This document shows positions 1 to 8,749 of a DNA stretch of 64,000 bases, piece after piece. The stretch spans positions 3,532 through 67,531 of the forward strand of contig CAYRDC010000014.1 in assembly GCA_964422925.1 (NCBI GenBank). Reading direction: 5' to 3'. The notes beneath the pieces were generated by a model. That model saw nothing but the letters and a program-made list of their open reading frames with translations, did no database searches and was not told the DNA's origin. The position numbers and the translations under genes were made by a program. The stretch is from CAYRDC01 sp964422925 (GTDB taxonomy: Bacteria; Bacteroidota; Bacteroidia; Chitinophagales; S012-47). Numbering within the stretch: the first letter of the stretch is position 1; each line of letters opens with the position of its first letter.

Positions 1-2671
1 TGCTTTTACCGGCCAGGGAATACACACAGGCCCAGTTGTAATAAGCCGTACTCCTTTCCGCTTCGTCTTCAATGGCTTTGGCAAATAACTTATCGGCAAC
101 TTCCAGGTGCCCGTTGGCTCCTTTGATATAGGCCATCTGATCATAACTCCACGATTCGTACCGGTCACCGGTATCCAGTTCGAGCATACGGTCAATATAG
201 GGTTCAGCCTCCGCCATATCGCTTTTACCGTACACATACAGCAGGGCTGTGTAATACAAAGCGTCTATATTGTCGGGGTTCATCTGCAGTACCGTGTCAT
301 ACACCGCGAAAGCCACATCATCGAGACTGTACAGATAAGCATAGTACCCCCAGTCAGTATAAGCCGATTCACGATCATCCGTAATCTTAAGCTTGCGCCT
401 GAACTGGTAAACGGCCATGGCCGTGTCGTCCAGGTTCATATAGGTTACGAACAAACTGTCATAGACATAATCGATTTCCGGGAATACCCGTGTTTCAGCT
501 TCATAAGCACTTTTAACCATATCCCAGTCACCTTCCATTTTGGCCACCTCAGCTATCTTTTCATAGAGATCAGAGTTTTGATTATCGGTTTCCAGGGCCA
601 TGCCGAGATAATGGTAGGCCAAATCATAGTTGCCCTTGTCAGCATAATACAGGCCCATATTCCGGTTGGCAAAATAATGCGTGGAATCCACTTCGAGGGC
701 CAGGGAAAGTGCTCTGAATTGATTGGCTGTGTCACCCAGATATTGGTAATCGAGTGCCAGGATATTATATAAGTCTGCATCCAGTTCAAATTCATTGTTC
801 ATGGCTATCAGGATAATATCCCTGGAGCGCTCATAGTCTTCATGGATGTAGTAAATATGGGCAATGTTGTACAAGGCATCATTGATCATGTAATCCTTGC
901 TGATGGCCTTGATGTAATAATCCACTGCCAGGTCCACCGAGTCCAATTCATCCCATGCGTAGCCAAGTTTGAAATAGCCTTTCCCGTAATTCGTATCGAT
1001 TTCTATGGTTTTTTGATAATAATAGATGGCCGTATCCCATTGGTTCATTTTCTTGTATACATCGCCCATTCCGGTCAGGGCCGAGATGTAGGCGGAGTCG
1101 ATTTCGAGACATGACCGGTAATACAGCAGTGCACTGTCCCGTTCATCGCGTTCGGCATACAACAGGCCCAGGTTGAATTTGGGATAGGTCCATTGCGGGG
1201 CGTACTGAATGGCTTTTTTGAAGAAATAGATGGCGCTGTCGATGGGTTCGCGGTCCATGTAAATGGCACCCAGTTCATTGTAGGTATGGGGCGAACGTTC
1301 ATCCAGGGCAATGGATTTCCGGTAGTAGCCGATGGCCCTGCGCATGGCTTCTTCCTCGCTGCCGGCCGCCAGGCTGTATTCTTCATACAGGCCTTTGAAG
1401 AAATTTTCCCTGGACACGATGCTGGGATACAGGATATGGTCCTGCCCGAGTAGCTGTGCGGATAGGTTCAGGTAGCCGGCAATCTCGCGGGCATCCTCAG
1501 CCGTGTAGTTCAGGGTATCGCCCCGCAGGTAAGTATTCAAAAAGTTCTGTGATTCTGACTGCAGCTTGGCCGCCAGGTTCCGGGTCATCAGGTTATGCAA
1601 CCCGATGATCGTGGTATCGGCTACCAGCAACTGGTAATAATACCAGGCGCAGTCGTTTTCAGGCTCGGTCAGCCGTTCTTCCTCCAGACTTTCCTTGAAA
1701 AGGGCATAATTGAGCCGTGTAAGTGTATCGGCTTTGTCGAGGAGTGTTTCCTCGAAGCCTTTGGTGGTGATTTCGGTCATGGCAGTTGCCATACCCATTT
1801 CTTCTTCCTTAACGAGATCGGCCAGCACTTCCTCGTCCACTTCGGCCAAGACAAAATCGATGGGCCCGTTGACGATCGGGTTCTGGCTTTCCGGGCGCAC
1901 TTCTTCCGGCACATGATCTTCCAGGTACCTTCTCAGTTCTTTTACATTCACCTTTCCGTCCTGGTTGCCGTAATAATCGGCCAGGCCCATCAGCCCGCGC
2001 ACGAAATACCATGAAAAGACGCCCCGGCCACCGCCCCATTGTTCATCCTCATAGCTGAATTCATCCGGTTGGCAGGAAAGCACTTTGATTTCATCGCCAA
2101 ACTGACGTTCGAGGGCTGCCCCGGCACTGCGGGTTCCGTGAATGGAATTACCGGCCAGGTTCCCGCTATGGCAGGCATCGGTAATCAGGATGACTTTGGC
2201 ACCCTGAGCCGAAAAGGTACGAACGTAAGATTGTAAATAGTCAATATTAAACGCCCCGGCCATGTACACATCGCGCGGGGTGTCGTAGGTCAGTAAAAAT
2301 CCGTATTTATCCACCGTGGCATCGTCATTGTCGCCATGACCGGAGAAATAAATAAAGCAGCGGTCGCCTTGCTGCAGTTTGCTTTTCAGCCAGCGCAGTT
2401 CTTCTATTAAATTAAAGGTGGTCACATCCTCGTTGAGCAACAGGTGCACGTGGTCTTCATCCAGGTTGCCACCGGCCGGGCTGCGAAGGTAATCGTAAAA
2501 AGCCTTGGCATCCCGGTCGGCATATTGCAACGGGTCAATTTCCTTGTATTTGGCAATGCCCACCACCAGGGCATAGGTGTCGCTGCCCACCCGGATGGAA
2601 GGCTGGGCTGATAATTGCTGCCAAGGACCCAGGCACAACAAAAAGGCAAACAGGATAACGGACTTTTTCAT
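1..2671 (-). CDS. Secreted caspase-family (C14-like) protein with TPR repeats, 3' end outside window
   Basis: The reading frame opens at ATG 2671 and stays open to the left edge (about 890 codons), so the C-terminus is missing. Residues 1-22 form a signal peptide with a lysine pair and a hydrophobic core. A caspase-like domain follows: the catalytic His lies in FSGHGD (about residue 112) and the catalytic Cys in DACHSG (about residue 167), both intact. From about residue 350 the protein is a long series of degenerate 34-residue TPR units (patterns such as A-x-Y-Y-x-K-A-I and Y-x-x-L-G). Bacterial caspase homologues cleave after basic or acidic residues, and the TPR part probably binds partners. 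The signal peptide predicts export to the periplasm or surface. The substrate is unknown. It is followed upstream by pabB on the same strand with a gap of about 95 nt, so it may be transcribed separately. Confidence 0.85.
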   Translation of the reverse strand, partial: MKKSVILFAFLLCLGPWQQLSAQPSIRVGSDTYALVVGIAKYKEIDPLQYADRDAKAFYDYLRSPAGGNLDEDHVHLLLNEDVTTFNLIEELRWLKSKLQQGDRCFIYFSGHGDNDDATVDKYGFLLTYDTPRDVYMAGAFNIDYLQSYVRTFSAQGAKVILITDACHSGNLAGNSIHGTRSAGAALERQFGDEIKVLSCQPDEFSYEDEQWGGGRGVFSWYFVRGLMGLADYYGNQDGKVNVKELRRYLEDHVPEEVRPESQNPIVNGPIDFVLAEVDEEVLADLVKEEEMGMATAMTEITTKGFEETLLDKADTLTRLNYALFKESLEEERLTEPENDCAWYYYQLLVADTTIIGLHNLMTRNLAAKLQSESQNFLNTYLRGDTLNYTAEDAREIAGYLNLSAQLLGQDHILYPSIVSRENFFKGLYEEYSLAAGSEEEAMRRAIGYYRKSIALDERSPHTYNELGAIYMDREPIDSAIYFFKKAIQYAPQWTYPKFNLGLLYAERDERDSALLYYRSCLEIDSAYISALTGMGDVYKKMNQWDTAIYYYQKTIEIDTNYGKGYFKLGYAWDELDSVDLAVDYYIKAISKDYMINDALYNIAHIYYIHEDYERSRDIILIAMNNEFELDADLYNILALDYQYLGDTANQFRALSLALEVDSTHYFANRNMGLYYADKGNYDLAYHYLGMALETDNQNSDLYEKIAEVAKMEGDWDMVKSAYEAETRVFPEIDYVYDSLFVTYMNLDDTAMAVYQFRRKLKITDDRESAYTDWGYYAYLYSLDDVAFAVYDTVLQMNPDNIDALYYTALLYVYGKSDMAEAEPYIDRMLELDTGDRYESWSYDQMAYIKGANGHLEVADKLFAKAIEDEAERSTAYYNWACVYSLAGKS

Positions 2672-2766
2672 GGCTGGTAAAAATTGATTTCCTATAAAGT
2701 TAAGATTTGTCCCGTTATCAGGATACCACAAACGAGGATTTACCCATACCGAGTGCCCGGTATTTT

Positions 2767-4062
2767 TCAACTTTCCGGAAACCGGATAGTCTTCAGGGCG
2801 CTTTTCAGGACGGCTTCCTGCAGTTCGCATTCCGGATCGGAGTCCCAGGTGATGGCCCCGCCCGCCTGGACGGAAAGATACCCGGTGCGTGCATTATATT
2901 GTAAACTACGAATCACCACATTGAGGTCGAAATCTCCGCCAGGTGCGAAATATCCCACGCTGCCGGAATACAGACCGCGTTTCCGGGTTTCCAATTGCTC
3001 GATCACTTCCATGGCGCTGACTTTCGGAGCCCCGGTCATGGAACCCATGGGAAAAGCATTTTTGACGGCTTCCACCGGGGACAGGCCCGGCTTCAGGGTA
3101 CCGCTTACTGAAGAAATCATTTGATGCACCCGGGTAAAGGAGTAAATGCCAAACAGTTCATCCACCCGGATGCTCCCGGGTCGGCAGGAACGGGCCAAAT
3201 CATTGCGCATCAGGTCCACGATCATCACGTTTTCGGCCCGGTCTTTTTCGTTATGGTATAAGTTGCGGGCCAGGGCCCGGTCTTCTTCCGCATTATCCGA
3301 TCTGGGCGCGGTGCCCTTCACGGGCTGAACAATAATGCGGTCGCCCCGCCTGCACATAAACCGTTCCGGGCTGTAGCACAACAGGTACCGGTCCCGGTGT
3401 TTGAGCCAGGCCGTAAATGGCGCGCGGAAATGTGGATTCATCAACAGGAATTCGCCCAGCGGATCAAAATCTTCCCGGTGCGCGTGAAATTCCAGGCAGA
3501 GATTAGCTTCGTACACGGTGCCTTCCCGGATCAGCTCGCGGATGGTTTCCACCTTGTCCAGGTATTCCTGCCGCGACATGCAGGCTTCCCATACCATGAT
3601 ATCCATCACTGAATGATTCGGGACGGACGGGACACAGTCCGGGATATCTCTTCGTATCTGGTCCGGATCCGGGCCGCTGCTTTCGATGGTGATCTCCCCC
3701 TTACGGCATATCATCAGCACCTCCGGTTCGAAAACCAGCAAAGCGGGGAACCCCACCGGGTCCGGATGGCCGGAACGCAGGTTTTCCACCTCGTTTTTTA
3801 AATCATAGCTCAGGGCCGTGAAAACAAACCGGTCGCCCCGGCCGACAAATTCTTTCAACCGGTCAAAGGCCTGTCCGGGCGCTGACACGAGGTATTCCTC
3901 CATGCCGGCAGCGAGGAGCCAGTCGAAACCAGCACCGGGCTCCTGAGCACTGCCATGATAACATAAAAACAAGGAGGTCGAATAAGATGATGCCCATGCC
4001 AGGGCCTTCTCTGCAGAACCCGGAAAATCCGGCAGGATAACTATAGGTTTCCGGTTCTTCAT
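2767..4062 (-). CDS. pabB: Aminodeoxychorismate synthase component I (chorismate-binding enzyme)
   Basis: Chorismate-binding family protein that makes 4-amino-4-deoxychorismate for folate synthesis, normally with a PabA glutaminase. The C-terminal catalytic half carries the family signatures: PVKGT (the lysine typical of PabB, where TrpE has alanine), AENVMIVDLMRND, GSMTGAPK, and an ending rich in GGAIT and E-x-E. At 431 residues it has the short N-terminal half seen in Bacteroidota PabB. I start at ATG 4062. A GTG at 4083 is in frame, overlaps the purA stop as GTGA, and would add seven residues by translational coupling. It is the last gene of the run spoT-fur-STAS-purA-pabB. No pabA or pabC is visible in the window. 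TrpE is less likely because of the lysine. Confidence 0.87.
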   Translation of the reverse strand: MKNRKPIVILPDFPGSAEKALAWASSYSTSLFLCYHGSAQEPGAGFDWLLAAGMEEYLVSAPGQAFDRLKEFVGRGDRFVFTALSYDLKNEVENLRSGHPDPVGFPALLVFEPEVLMICRKGEITIESSGPDPDQIRRDIPDCVPSVPNHSVMDIMVWEACMSRQEYLDKVETIRELIREGTVYEANLCLEFHAHREDFDPLGEFLLMNPHFRAPFTAWLKHRDRYLLCYSPERFMCRRGDRIIVQPVKGTAPRSDNAEEDRALARNLYHNEKDRAENVMIVDLMRNDLARSCRPGSIRVDELFGIYSFTRVHQMISSVSGTLKPGLSPVEAVKNAFPMGSMTGAPKVSAMEVIEQLETRKRGLYSGSVGYFAPGGDFDLNVVIRSLQYNARTGYLSVQAGGAITWDSDPECELQEAVLKSALKTIRFPES

Positions 4063-4079
4063 GGATTGGCAATAAAAAG

Positions 4080-5348
4080 TCACGGGGACATGACCAGTTG
4101 TTCGCGTTCCGGACCGGTGGAAATGTACCGCACCGAAACGCCAAGGGATTTTTCCAGGAAAGCAAGATAGGATTTCAGTTCGGCAGGGAAATCTTTAACG
4201 GCCCGGATATCTTCCAGGCTTGTCAGCCAGCCGGGCAGTTCTTTCCAGACAGGTTCGACTTCCACGCTGGCCAGATCGTAGGGCAGGTCGGTCGAGGTCT
4301 GCCCGTTCATGCGGTAGGCCATGCAAGCCTTTATATGCGGTAATTGGTTCAGCACGTCAATTTTGGTAATGACAAGCTGGGTGGTACCTGTCAGCATGAT
4401 AGCATAACGGAGTGCTGGCAGGTCAATCCATCCGCAGCGCCTGGGACGGCCGGTAGTGGCCCCGAATTCGTGGCCCGCTTCCCGGAGTTTTTCACCGGTT
4501 TCGTCAAAAAGTTCGGTGGGGAACGGCCCGCTGCCCACTCGGGTGCAGTAGGCCTTGCTAATGCCGATGACTTCCCGTATTTTCCGCGGGGAAACGCCCA
4601 GACCCGTCAGCACACCGGCCGTAATGGTATTGGAGGAAGTGACATACGGATAGGTTCCAAAATCAATATCCAGCATGCTCCCCTGTGCGCCTTCGGCCAG
4701 GATGTTTTTTCCTTCGTCAAGCAGCTGGTTTACATAATATTCTCCATCCACAAAAGTGAGCTGCCGCAATGCTTCGATCCCCTCCATCCAGCCTTCCTCG
4801 AATTCCTCCATGTTCAGTTGCACATCATACTGCTTCAGCAAACCAAGGTGTTTTTCTTTCAGGGTTTGGTAGCGCTGTTCAAAATCCGTGAATTCGATGT
4901 CGCCTACGCGCAAGCCGTTACGTCCGGTTTTATCCATATAGGCCGGCCCGATACCACGGAGGGTGGAGCCGATTTTCTTCTTTCCCTTGACCGCTTCAGA
5001 GGCAGCATCCAGCATGCGGTGGGTCGGCAGGATTAAATGCGCTTTGCGGGCAACCAGCAACCTCTCCACCGGGTCAATGCCCAGGGCTTTCAGTTCATCC
5101 ATTTCACGCATCAGGGTGATCGGGTCAATGACCACCCCGTTGCCGATCAGGTTTAAAACGCCTTCATGCAATATTCCGGAAGGAATGGTATGCAGCACCA
5201 CTTTGCGGCCGTTAGCCATAATGGTATGGCCTGCATTGGGGCCTCCCTGAAAACGGGCAATCAGGTCATAGGCCGAAGCCAGTACATCCACAATCTTTCC
5301 CTTTCCTTCATCTCCCCATTGAAGGCCCAGCAATGCATCTAACGCCAT
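4080..5348 (-). CDS. purA: Adenylosuccinate synthetase
   Basis: Converts IMP plus aspartate and GTP to adenylosuccinate, the first committed step of AMP synthesis, in the cytoplasm. The 422-residue length fits the family. The GTP-binding loop GDEGKGK is at residues 12-18, and GGPNAGHT with the second catalytic histidine follows at about 36-43. Further conserved blocks are GSTLRGIGPAY, EGAQGSMLDIDFGTYP and TTGRPRRCGW. The start ATG 5348 matches the usual N-terminus. The stop overlaps the upstream alternative GTG of pabB. It lies 24 nt after the STAS gene in a likely operon with a (p)ppGpp enzyme. PurA is a known (p)ppGpp target in other bacteria, so the linkage is functionally suggestive. Confidence 0.97.
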   Translation of the reverse strand: MALDALLGLQWGDEGKGKIVDVLASAYDLIARFQGGPNAGHTIMANGRKVVLHTIPSGILHEGVLNLIGNGVVIDPITLMREMDELKALGIDPVERLLVARKAHLILPTHRMLDAASEAVKGKKKIGSTLRGIGPAYMDKTGRNGLRVGDIEFTDFEQRYQTLKEKHLGLLKQYDVQLNMEEFEEGWMEGIEALRQLTFVDGEYYVNQLLDEGKNILAEGAQGSMLDIDFGTYPYVTSSNTITAGVLTGLGVSPRKIREVIGISKAYCTRVGSGPFPTELFDETGEKLREAGHEFGATTGRPRRCGWIDLPALRYAIMLTGTTQLVITKIDVLNQLPHIKACMAYRMNGQTSTDLPYDLASVEVEPVWKELPGWLTSLEDIRAVKDFPAELKSYLAFLEKSLGVSVRYISTGPEREQLVMSP

Positions 5349-5372
5349 ACGTTTATTGGTATTAAGTTTGGC

Positions 5373-5723
5373 TTAGTTGAATTGATTCCTTAGAAATTCA
5401 AGGGCATCATCCTGGGTATCCCGCGTAATAAATATGGAATTCAGCTTGGTCATTACCAACAACTTGTTCAGCTCTTCCGGGATATCTGCCAGTACCACTT
5501 CCCCGCCTGCTTTGCGGGATTTGGTTAAAATGTTAATCAGCAGGCTCAGGCCTGTGCTGTTCATAAACTTGATGCCCCCCAGGTTTACGACAAAACAGTT
5601 TTTCCCTTCCTCAATGCTGGATTTCACCTCGGCAAGAATTTCTGTATTTTCTGTGCCAGTAAGCATATTGCCGGAAAAGCTCAAAACCTTAATGCCATTG
5701 TGATCTTCAAATTTGTATTCCAT
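5373..5723 (-). CDS. STAS-domain protein, anti-sigma factor antagonist-like
   Basis: A 116-residue single STAS domain of the SpoIIAA/RsbV type. The conserved phospho-acceptor region reads KFMNSTGLSLLINI, with Ser/Thr at about residues 55-56 in the position where anti-sigma factor kinases phosphorylate RsbV. There are no membrane segments, so it is cytoplasmic. No RsbW-like kinase or PP2C phosphatase is encoded nearby, so its partner must be elsewhere. It lies only 6 nt after the Fur-family gene and 24 nt before purA, consistent with one transcript. The role in a partner-switching stress pathway is inferred from the family. Confidence 0.85.
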   Translation of the reverse strand: MEYKFEDHNGIKVLSFSGNMLTGTENTEILAEVKSSIEEGKNCFVVNLGGIKFMNSTGLSLLINILTKSRKAGGEVVLADIPEELNKLLVMTKLNSIFITRDTQDDALEFLRNQFN

Positions 5724-5729
5724 CTGTCT

Positions 5730-6203
5730 TTAACTTTTAATGACTTCTTTTTTTCGATTGGTACATTGCGGGTCCTTGCAGGTGCCGAATATAGTTAATG
5801 ACCGGTCTTCAATCCGGAAATTTAGCAATTTTCCGATTGTTGTTTGTATTTCATGAATCCTCGGATCGCAAAATTCCAGCACTTCCCCGCAATCGCGGCA
5901 AATCAGGTGGTCGTGCTGCCTGCTCCCGTATGCCCTTTCATACCGGGCCGTGCCCTCTCCGAAATAATGCTTACGAACCAATCCGCAAGCTACCAGCAAT
6001 TCCAATGTATTGTACACCGTTGCCCGGCTGATTGAATAGTTCCGCTCCCTGAGAAATTTATAAAGGCTGTCTGCATCGAAATGATGCTGATGAGTATAAA
6101 TTATCTCCAATATGGCAAACCGTTCCTTGGTTTTGCGCAGTTGGTTGTCCTCCAGGTAACGGCTGAACAAATCTGTTATGGTTTCCAGGTTAATGGTCTG
6201 CAC
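5730..6203 (-). CDS. Fur-family metal/peroxide-responsive transcriptional regulator
   Basis: A 157-residue Fur-family repressor. The N-terminal winged helix includes HHFDADSLYKFLRER and the recognition-helix pattern SRATVYNTLELL. The C-terminal dimerisation domain has the HDHLICRDCG metal-site block, and two CxxC-type pairs (CRDC, and C-x4-C near the end) that would form the structural zinc site. Sequence alone does not separate Fur, PerR and Zur. The second Cys pair is complete, so a structural zinc is expected. It lies 27 nt downstream of spoT and 6 nt upstream of the STAS gene, as part of the same run of minus-strand genes. Confidence 0.9.
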   Translation of the reverse strand: MQTINLETITDLFSRYLEDNQLRKTKERFAILEIIYTHQHHFDADSLYKFLRERNYSISRATVYNTLELLVACGLVRKHYFGEGTARYERAYGSRQHDHLICRDCGEVLEFCDPRIHEIQTTIGKLLNFRIEDRSLTIFGTCKDPQCTNRKKEVIKS

Positions 6204-6230
6204 AATTTGTTTTGAGTGGGATAAACAAAA

Positions 6231-8468
6231 TTAAGCGCTTTTTCTTACTGAATCTTCCTTGGTGTCAATTCGGTTCACAGAATTTATTCCCTTCAATCCT
6301 TTCAATTTGCTGATTAAATGTTCCATTTGATCCTTACTGTTTACATAAACCATTATAACCCCGTCAAACATTCCCTCTTTTGTGTCTATGCTGATCGATT
6401 GCATATTTAGTCGCATTTCCCCGGAAATTATGTTGGTTATTTTATTCATCACCCCGACATCATCCAGGCCGGTAATTCGCAAGCCTGTAAGAAAAGCAAT
6501 CTGCTTTTCGGAGCTCCACTTGGTTTTCACCACCCGGTAACCATACTTGGACATCATGTTCACCGCGTTGGAACAATTCGTCCGGTGGATTTTGATGGAA
6601 CCGTTAACAGTAATAAATCCGAAAACATCGTCCCCGGGGATGGGATTGCAGCATTTTGCGAATTCATAATTGATCTGCCGGGAAGACTGCCCGAAAATCA
6701 GTAATTCATCGGTTTGCTTCCGGGTTTGCTCAATCGTGCTGGCAATGCGGATTTCTTCCAGCTTTTCCTCTTTGGGAAGCACGATTTTATTCCCCTGCTT
6801 CAGGGTTTTCAGGTCAGCCAGGTTTACCTTTTTGCGGGCAATCTCATAATACAATTCCATGGAAGAGTTTAGGTTGTAATGCTTGGCCAGTTCCTGGATA
6901 TTTTCATGGTTAAACTCCAGTTTCAGTACCCGGAATTTGCGTTTCAGGATTTCCTTGCCTTCCATGGCCACCAGCCTGCGCTCTTCTTTCAGCTTTTGCT
7001 TGATCTTCGAACGGGCACGTCCCGTAACGGCATAGGTCAGCCAATCTTCACTTGGCTTTTGCTTCTTGCTGGTAATAATTTCCACCTGGTCTCCATTGCT
7101 TAACTTATAGTGCAATGGCACCAGCCGTTTATTGACCTTGGCGCCAATGCAGTGATTGCCGATTTCTGTATGAACATCATAGGCAAAATCGAGGGCAGTG
7201 GCCCCTGCCGGCAGGATTTTCAGGTCACCTTTCGGGGTAAAAACATAAATCTCTTCCGTGAAAAGATTCAGTTTAAAATCATTGAGAAAATCCAATGCGT
7301 TGGCATCGGGGCTGCGCAAAATTTCACGGATATGCTTCAGCCATTCGTCCAGAGCCGACTCCTGGGTTCCTTCCTTGTATTTCCAGTGGGCCGCATATCC
7401 TTTTTCGGCAATCTCATCCATACGTTCTGTACGGATCTGGACTTCCACCCACCGCCCGCGGGGGCCCATCACCGTGGTATGCAACGATTCGTATCCGTTG
7501 GCTTTGGGGGTGGAAATCCAATCGCGCAAACGCTGAGGATTGGGCTGGTAATAATCCGTGACTATGGAATAAATCCGCCAGCAATCGGCTTTTTCCCGGT
7601 CGGGCTTTGAATCCACTACAATGCGGATGGCAAACAAATCGTAGATTTCTTCAAAATCCACGTTTTTCTTTTTCATTTTCTGGTAAATGGAATATACCGA
7701 TTTGGTTCTTCCAAAAATGCGGTACTTGAACCCTTCTTTTGACAAACCTTCTTTCAGGGGCTTTACAAACTCATTGATATACCGCGACCGGCTTCTTTTC
7801 TCGGCTTCGAGTTTCCGGCTGATGGATTCGTAAATATCCCTTTCTGTATACTTCAGGGCAAGGTCTTCGAGTTCTGACTTGATTTGATACAAACCCAGCC
7901 GGTGGGCCAGCGGGGCATACAGGTACAGGGTTTCGGAAGAAATTTTCAGCTGATTGCGCCTGGACATAGGCTCCATGGTGCGCATATTATGCAGCCGATC
8001 AGCCAGCTTGATGAGGATAACCCGTACATCCCGGGCCAGGGTAAGCAGCAGCTTTCGAAAGTTTTCTGCCTGTATGGAGCTTTTAAAATCCATCACGGCA
8101 GAGATCTTGGTCAGGCCGTCAATAATCTGGGCGATTTCACGGTCAAACTGTTGTTGAATATCCTCGAGGGTGATATCCGTATCCTCCACCACATCGTGGA
8201 GCAGAGCGCATACAATAGCTGTGGCTCCCAGCCCCATTTCAGCTACAATCTGGGCTACGGCAAGGGGATGCAATATGTAAGGCTCACCGGATTTTCTGCG
8301 GGTATCCTTATGGGCATCCAGGGCAAATTCAAAGGCTTCCCGGATCTGTTTTTTGTCGAACCGGCTGAAACCACTACCGCAAATCCTGAGCAGTTTGCGG
8401 TATTCACGCAATATAAGCTTGCGGTCCTGCTCTTCGATATCAATGGTGGTTAAAGGCTTGACGGCCAT
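6231..8468 (-). CDS. spoT: Bifunctional (p)ppGpp synthetase/hydrolase, RelA/SpoT family
   Basis: The 745-residue alarmone enzyme has the long RSH architecture. The HD hydrolase domain (about residues 45-190) has an intact LLHDVVEDTD motif at 89-98, so hydrolysis is expected. The synthetase domain (about 230-370) has RIFGRTKSVYSIYQKM and EVQIRTERMDEIAEKG. The TGS domain (about 390-450) contains FTPKGDLKILPAGATALDFAY. A conserved cysteine-rich segment with CCNPIPGD follows, then a C-terminal ACT domain (about 660-735). It would be the ribosome- and nutrient-linked controller of (p)ppGpp. It has its own promoter (TTG-N17-TAACTTTG at 8492-8519) and heads the run spoT-fur-STAS-purA-pabB. Confidence 0.95.
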   Translation of the reverse strand: MAVKPLTTIDIEEQDRKLILREYRKLLRICGSGFSRFDKKQIREAFEFALDAHKDTRRKSGEPYILHPLAVAQIVAEMGLGATAIVCALLHDVVEDTDITLEDIQQQFDREIAQIIDGLTKISAVMDFKSSIQAENFRKLLLTLARDVRVILIKLADRLHNMRTMEPMSRRNQLKISSETLYLYAPLAHRLGLYQIKSELEDLALKYTERDIYESISRKLEAEKRSRSRYINEFVKPLKEGLSKEGFKYRIFGRTKSVYSIYQKMKKKNVDFEEIYDLFAIRIVVDSKPDREKADCWRIYSIVTDYYQPNPQRLRDWISTPKANGYESLHTTVMGPRGRWVEVQIRTERMDEIAEKGYAAHWKYKEGTQESALDEWLKHIREILRSPDANALDFLNDFKLNLFTEEIYVFTPKGDLKILPAGATALDFAYDVHTEIGNHCIGAKVNKRLVPLHYKLSNGDQVEIITSKKQKPSEDWLTYAVTGRARSKIKQKLKEERRLVAMEGKEILKRKFRVLKLEFNHENIQELAKHYNLNSSMELYYEIARKKVNLADLKTLKQGNKIVLPKEEKLEEIRIASTIEQTRKQTDELLIFGQSSRQINYEFAKCCNPIPGDDVFGFITVNGSIKIHRTNCSNAVNMMSKYGYRVVKTKWSSEKQIAFLTGLRITGLDDVGVMNKITNIISGEMRLNMQSISIDTKEGMFDGVIMVYVNSKDQMEHLISKLKGLKGINSVNRIDTKEDSVRKSA

Positions 8469-8491
8469 ATGTATGGTTCTGTGATTTATAA

Positions 8492-8519
8492 CAAAGTTAC
8501 CAATTTAATAGATCGCCAA
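8492..8519 (-). promoter_or_regulatory. Bacteroidota-type promoter of the spoT operon
   Basis: On the minus strand, TTG (8517-8519), a 17-nt spacer, then TAACTTTG (8492-8499): a full match to the TTG-N17-23-TAnnTTTG consensus of this phylum. It ends 23 nt before the spoT ATG. Confidence 0.7.
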
Positions 8520-8556
8520 AACCGGAAATTCGGCTGCATTTCAGGTAAATAATTGG

Positions 8557-8564
8557 TAATTTTG
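8557..8564 (+). promoter_or_regulatory. -7 element upstream of tRNA-Leu
   Basis: TAATTTTG matches TAnnTTTG and ends 11 nt before the tRNA 5' end. No clear TTG is found at the expected distance, only CTG 20 nt upstream. Confidence 0.5.
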
Positions 8565-8575
8565 CCCTCCGGTTT

Positions 8576-8657
8576 GCGGATGTGGCGTAAATGGTAGCCG
8601 CGCCAGATTTAGGATCTGGTGCCTTCGGGCGTGGGGGTTCGAGTCCCTCCATCCGCA
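8576..8657 (+). tRNA. tRNA-Leu (anticodon TAG)
   Basis: The 7-bp acceptor stem GCGGATG/CATCCGC is followed by discriminator A at 8657. The anticodon loop carries TAG, the long variable arm is typical of leucine tRNAs, and the T-arm is GGGGGTTCGAGTCCCTC. CCA is not encoded. Confidence 0.95.
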
Positions 8658-8749
8658 CAATCATTCATTCCCGCACCAACGAAAATGCTTAAAAGACATT
8701 CAATTTTCCTGAATCCTTCTTAACTGTTAAACCCAAACAAGTCATAACT

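Noticed and set aside
2767..4062. Reading the chorismate enzyme as anthranilate synthase TrpE
   Set aside because: The motif is PVKGT with lysine, typical of PabB; TrpE has alanine there, and no trp genes are near.
4344..5036. Open frame antisense to purA
   Set aside because: PurA on the minus strand explains the region fully, and the frame has no family features.
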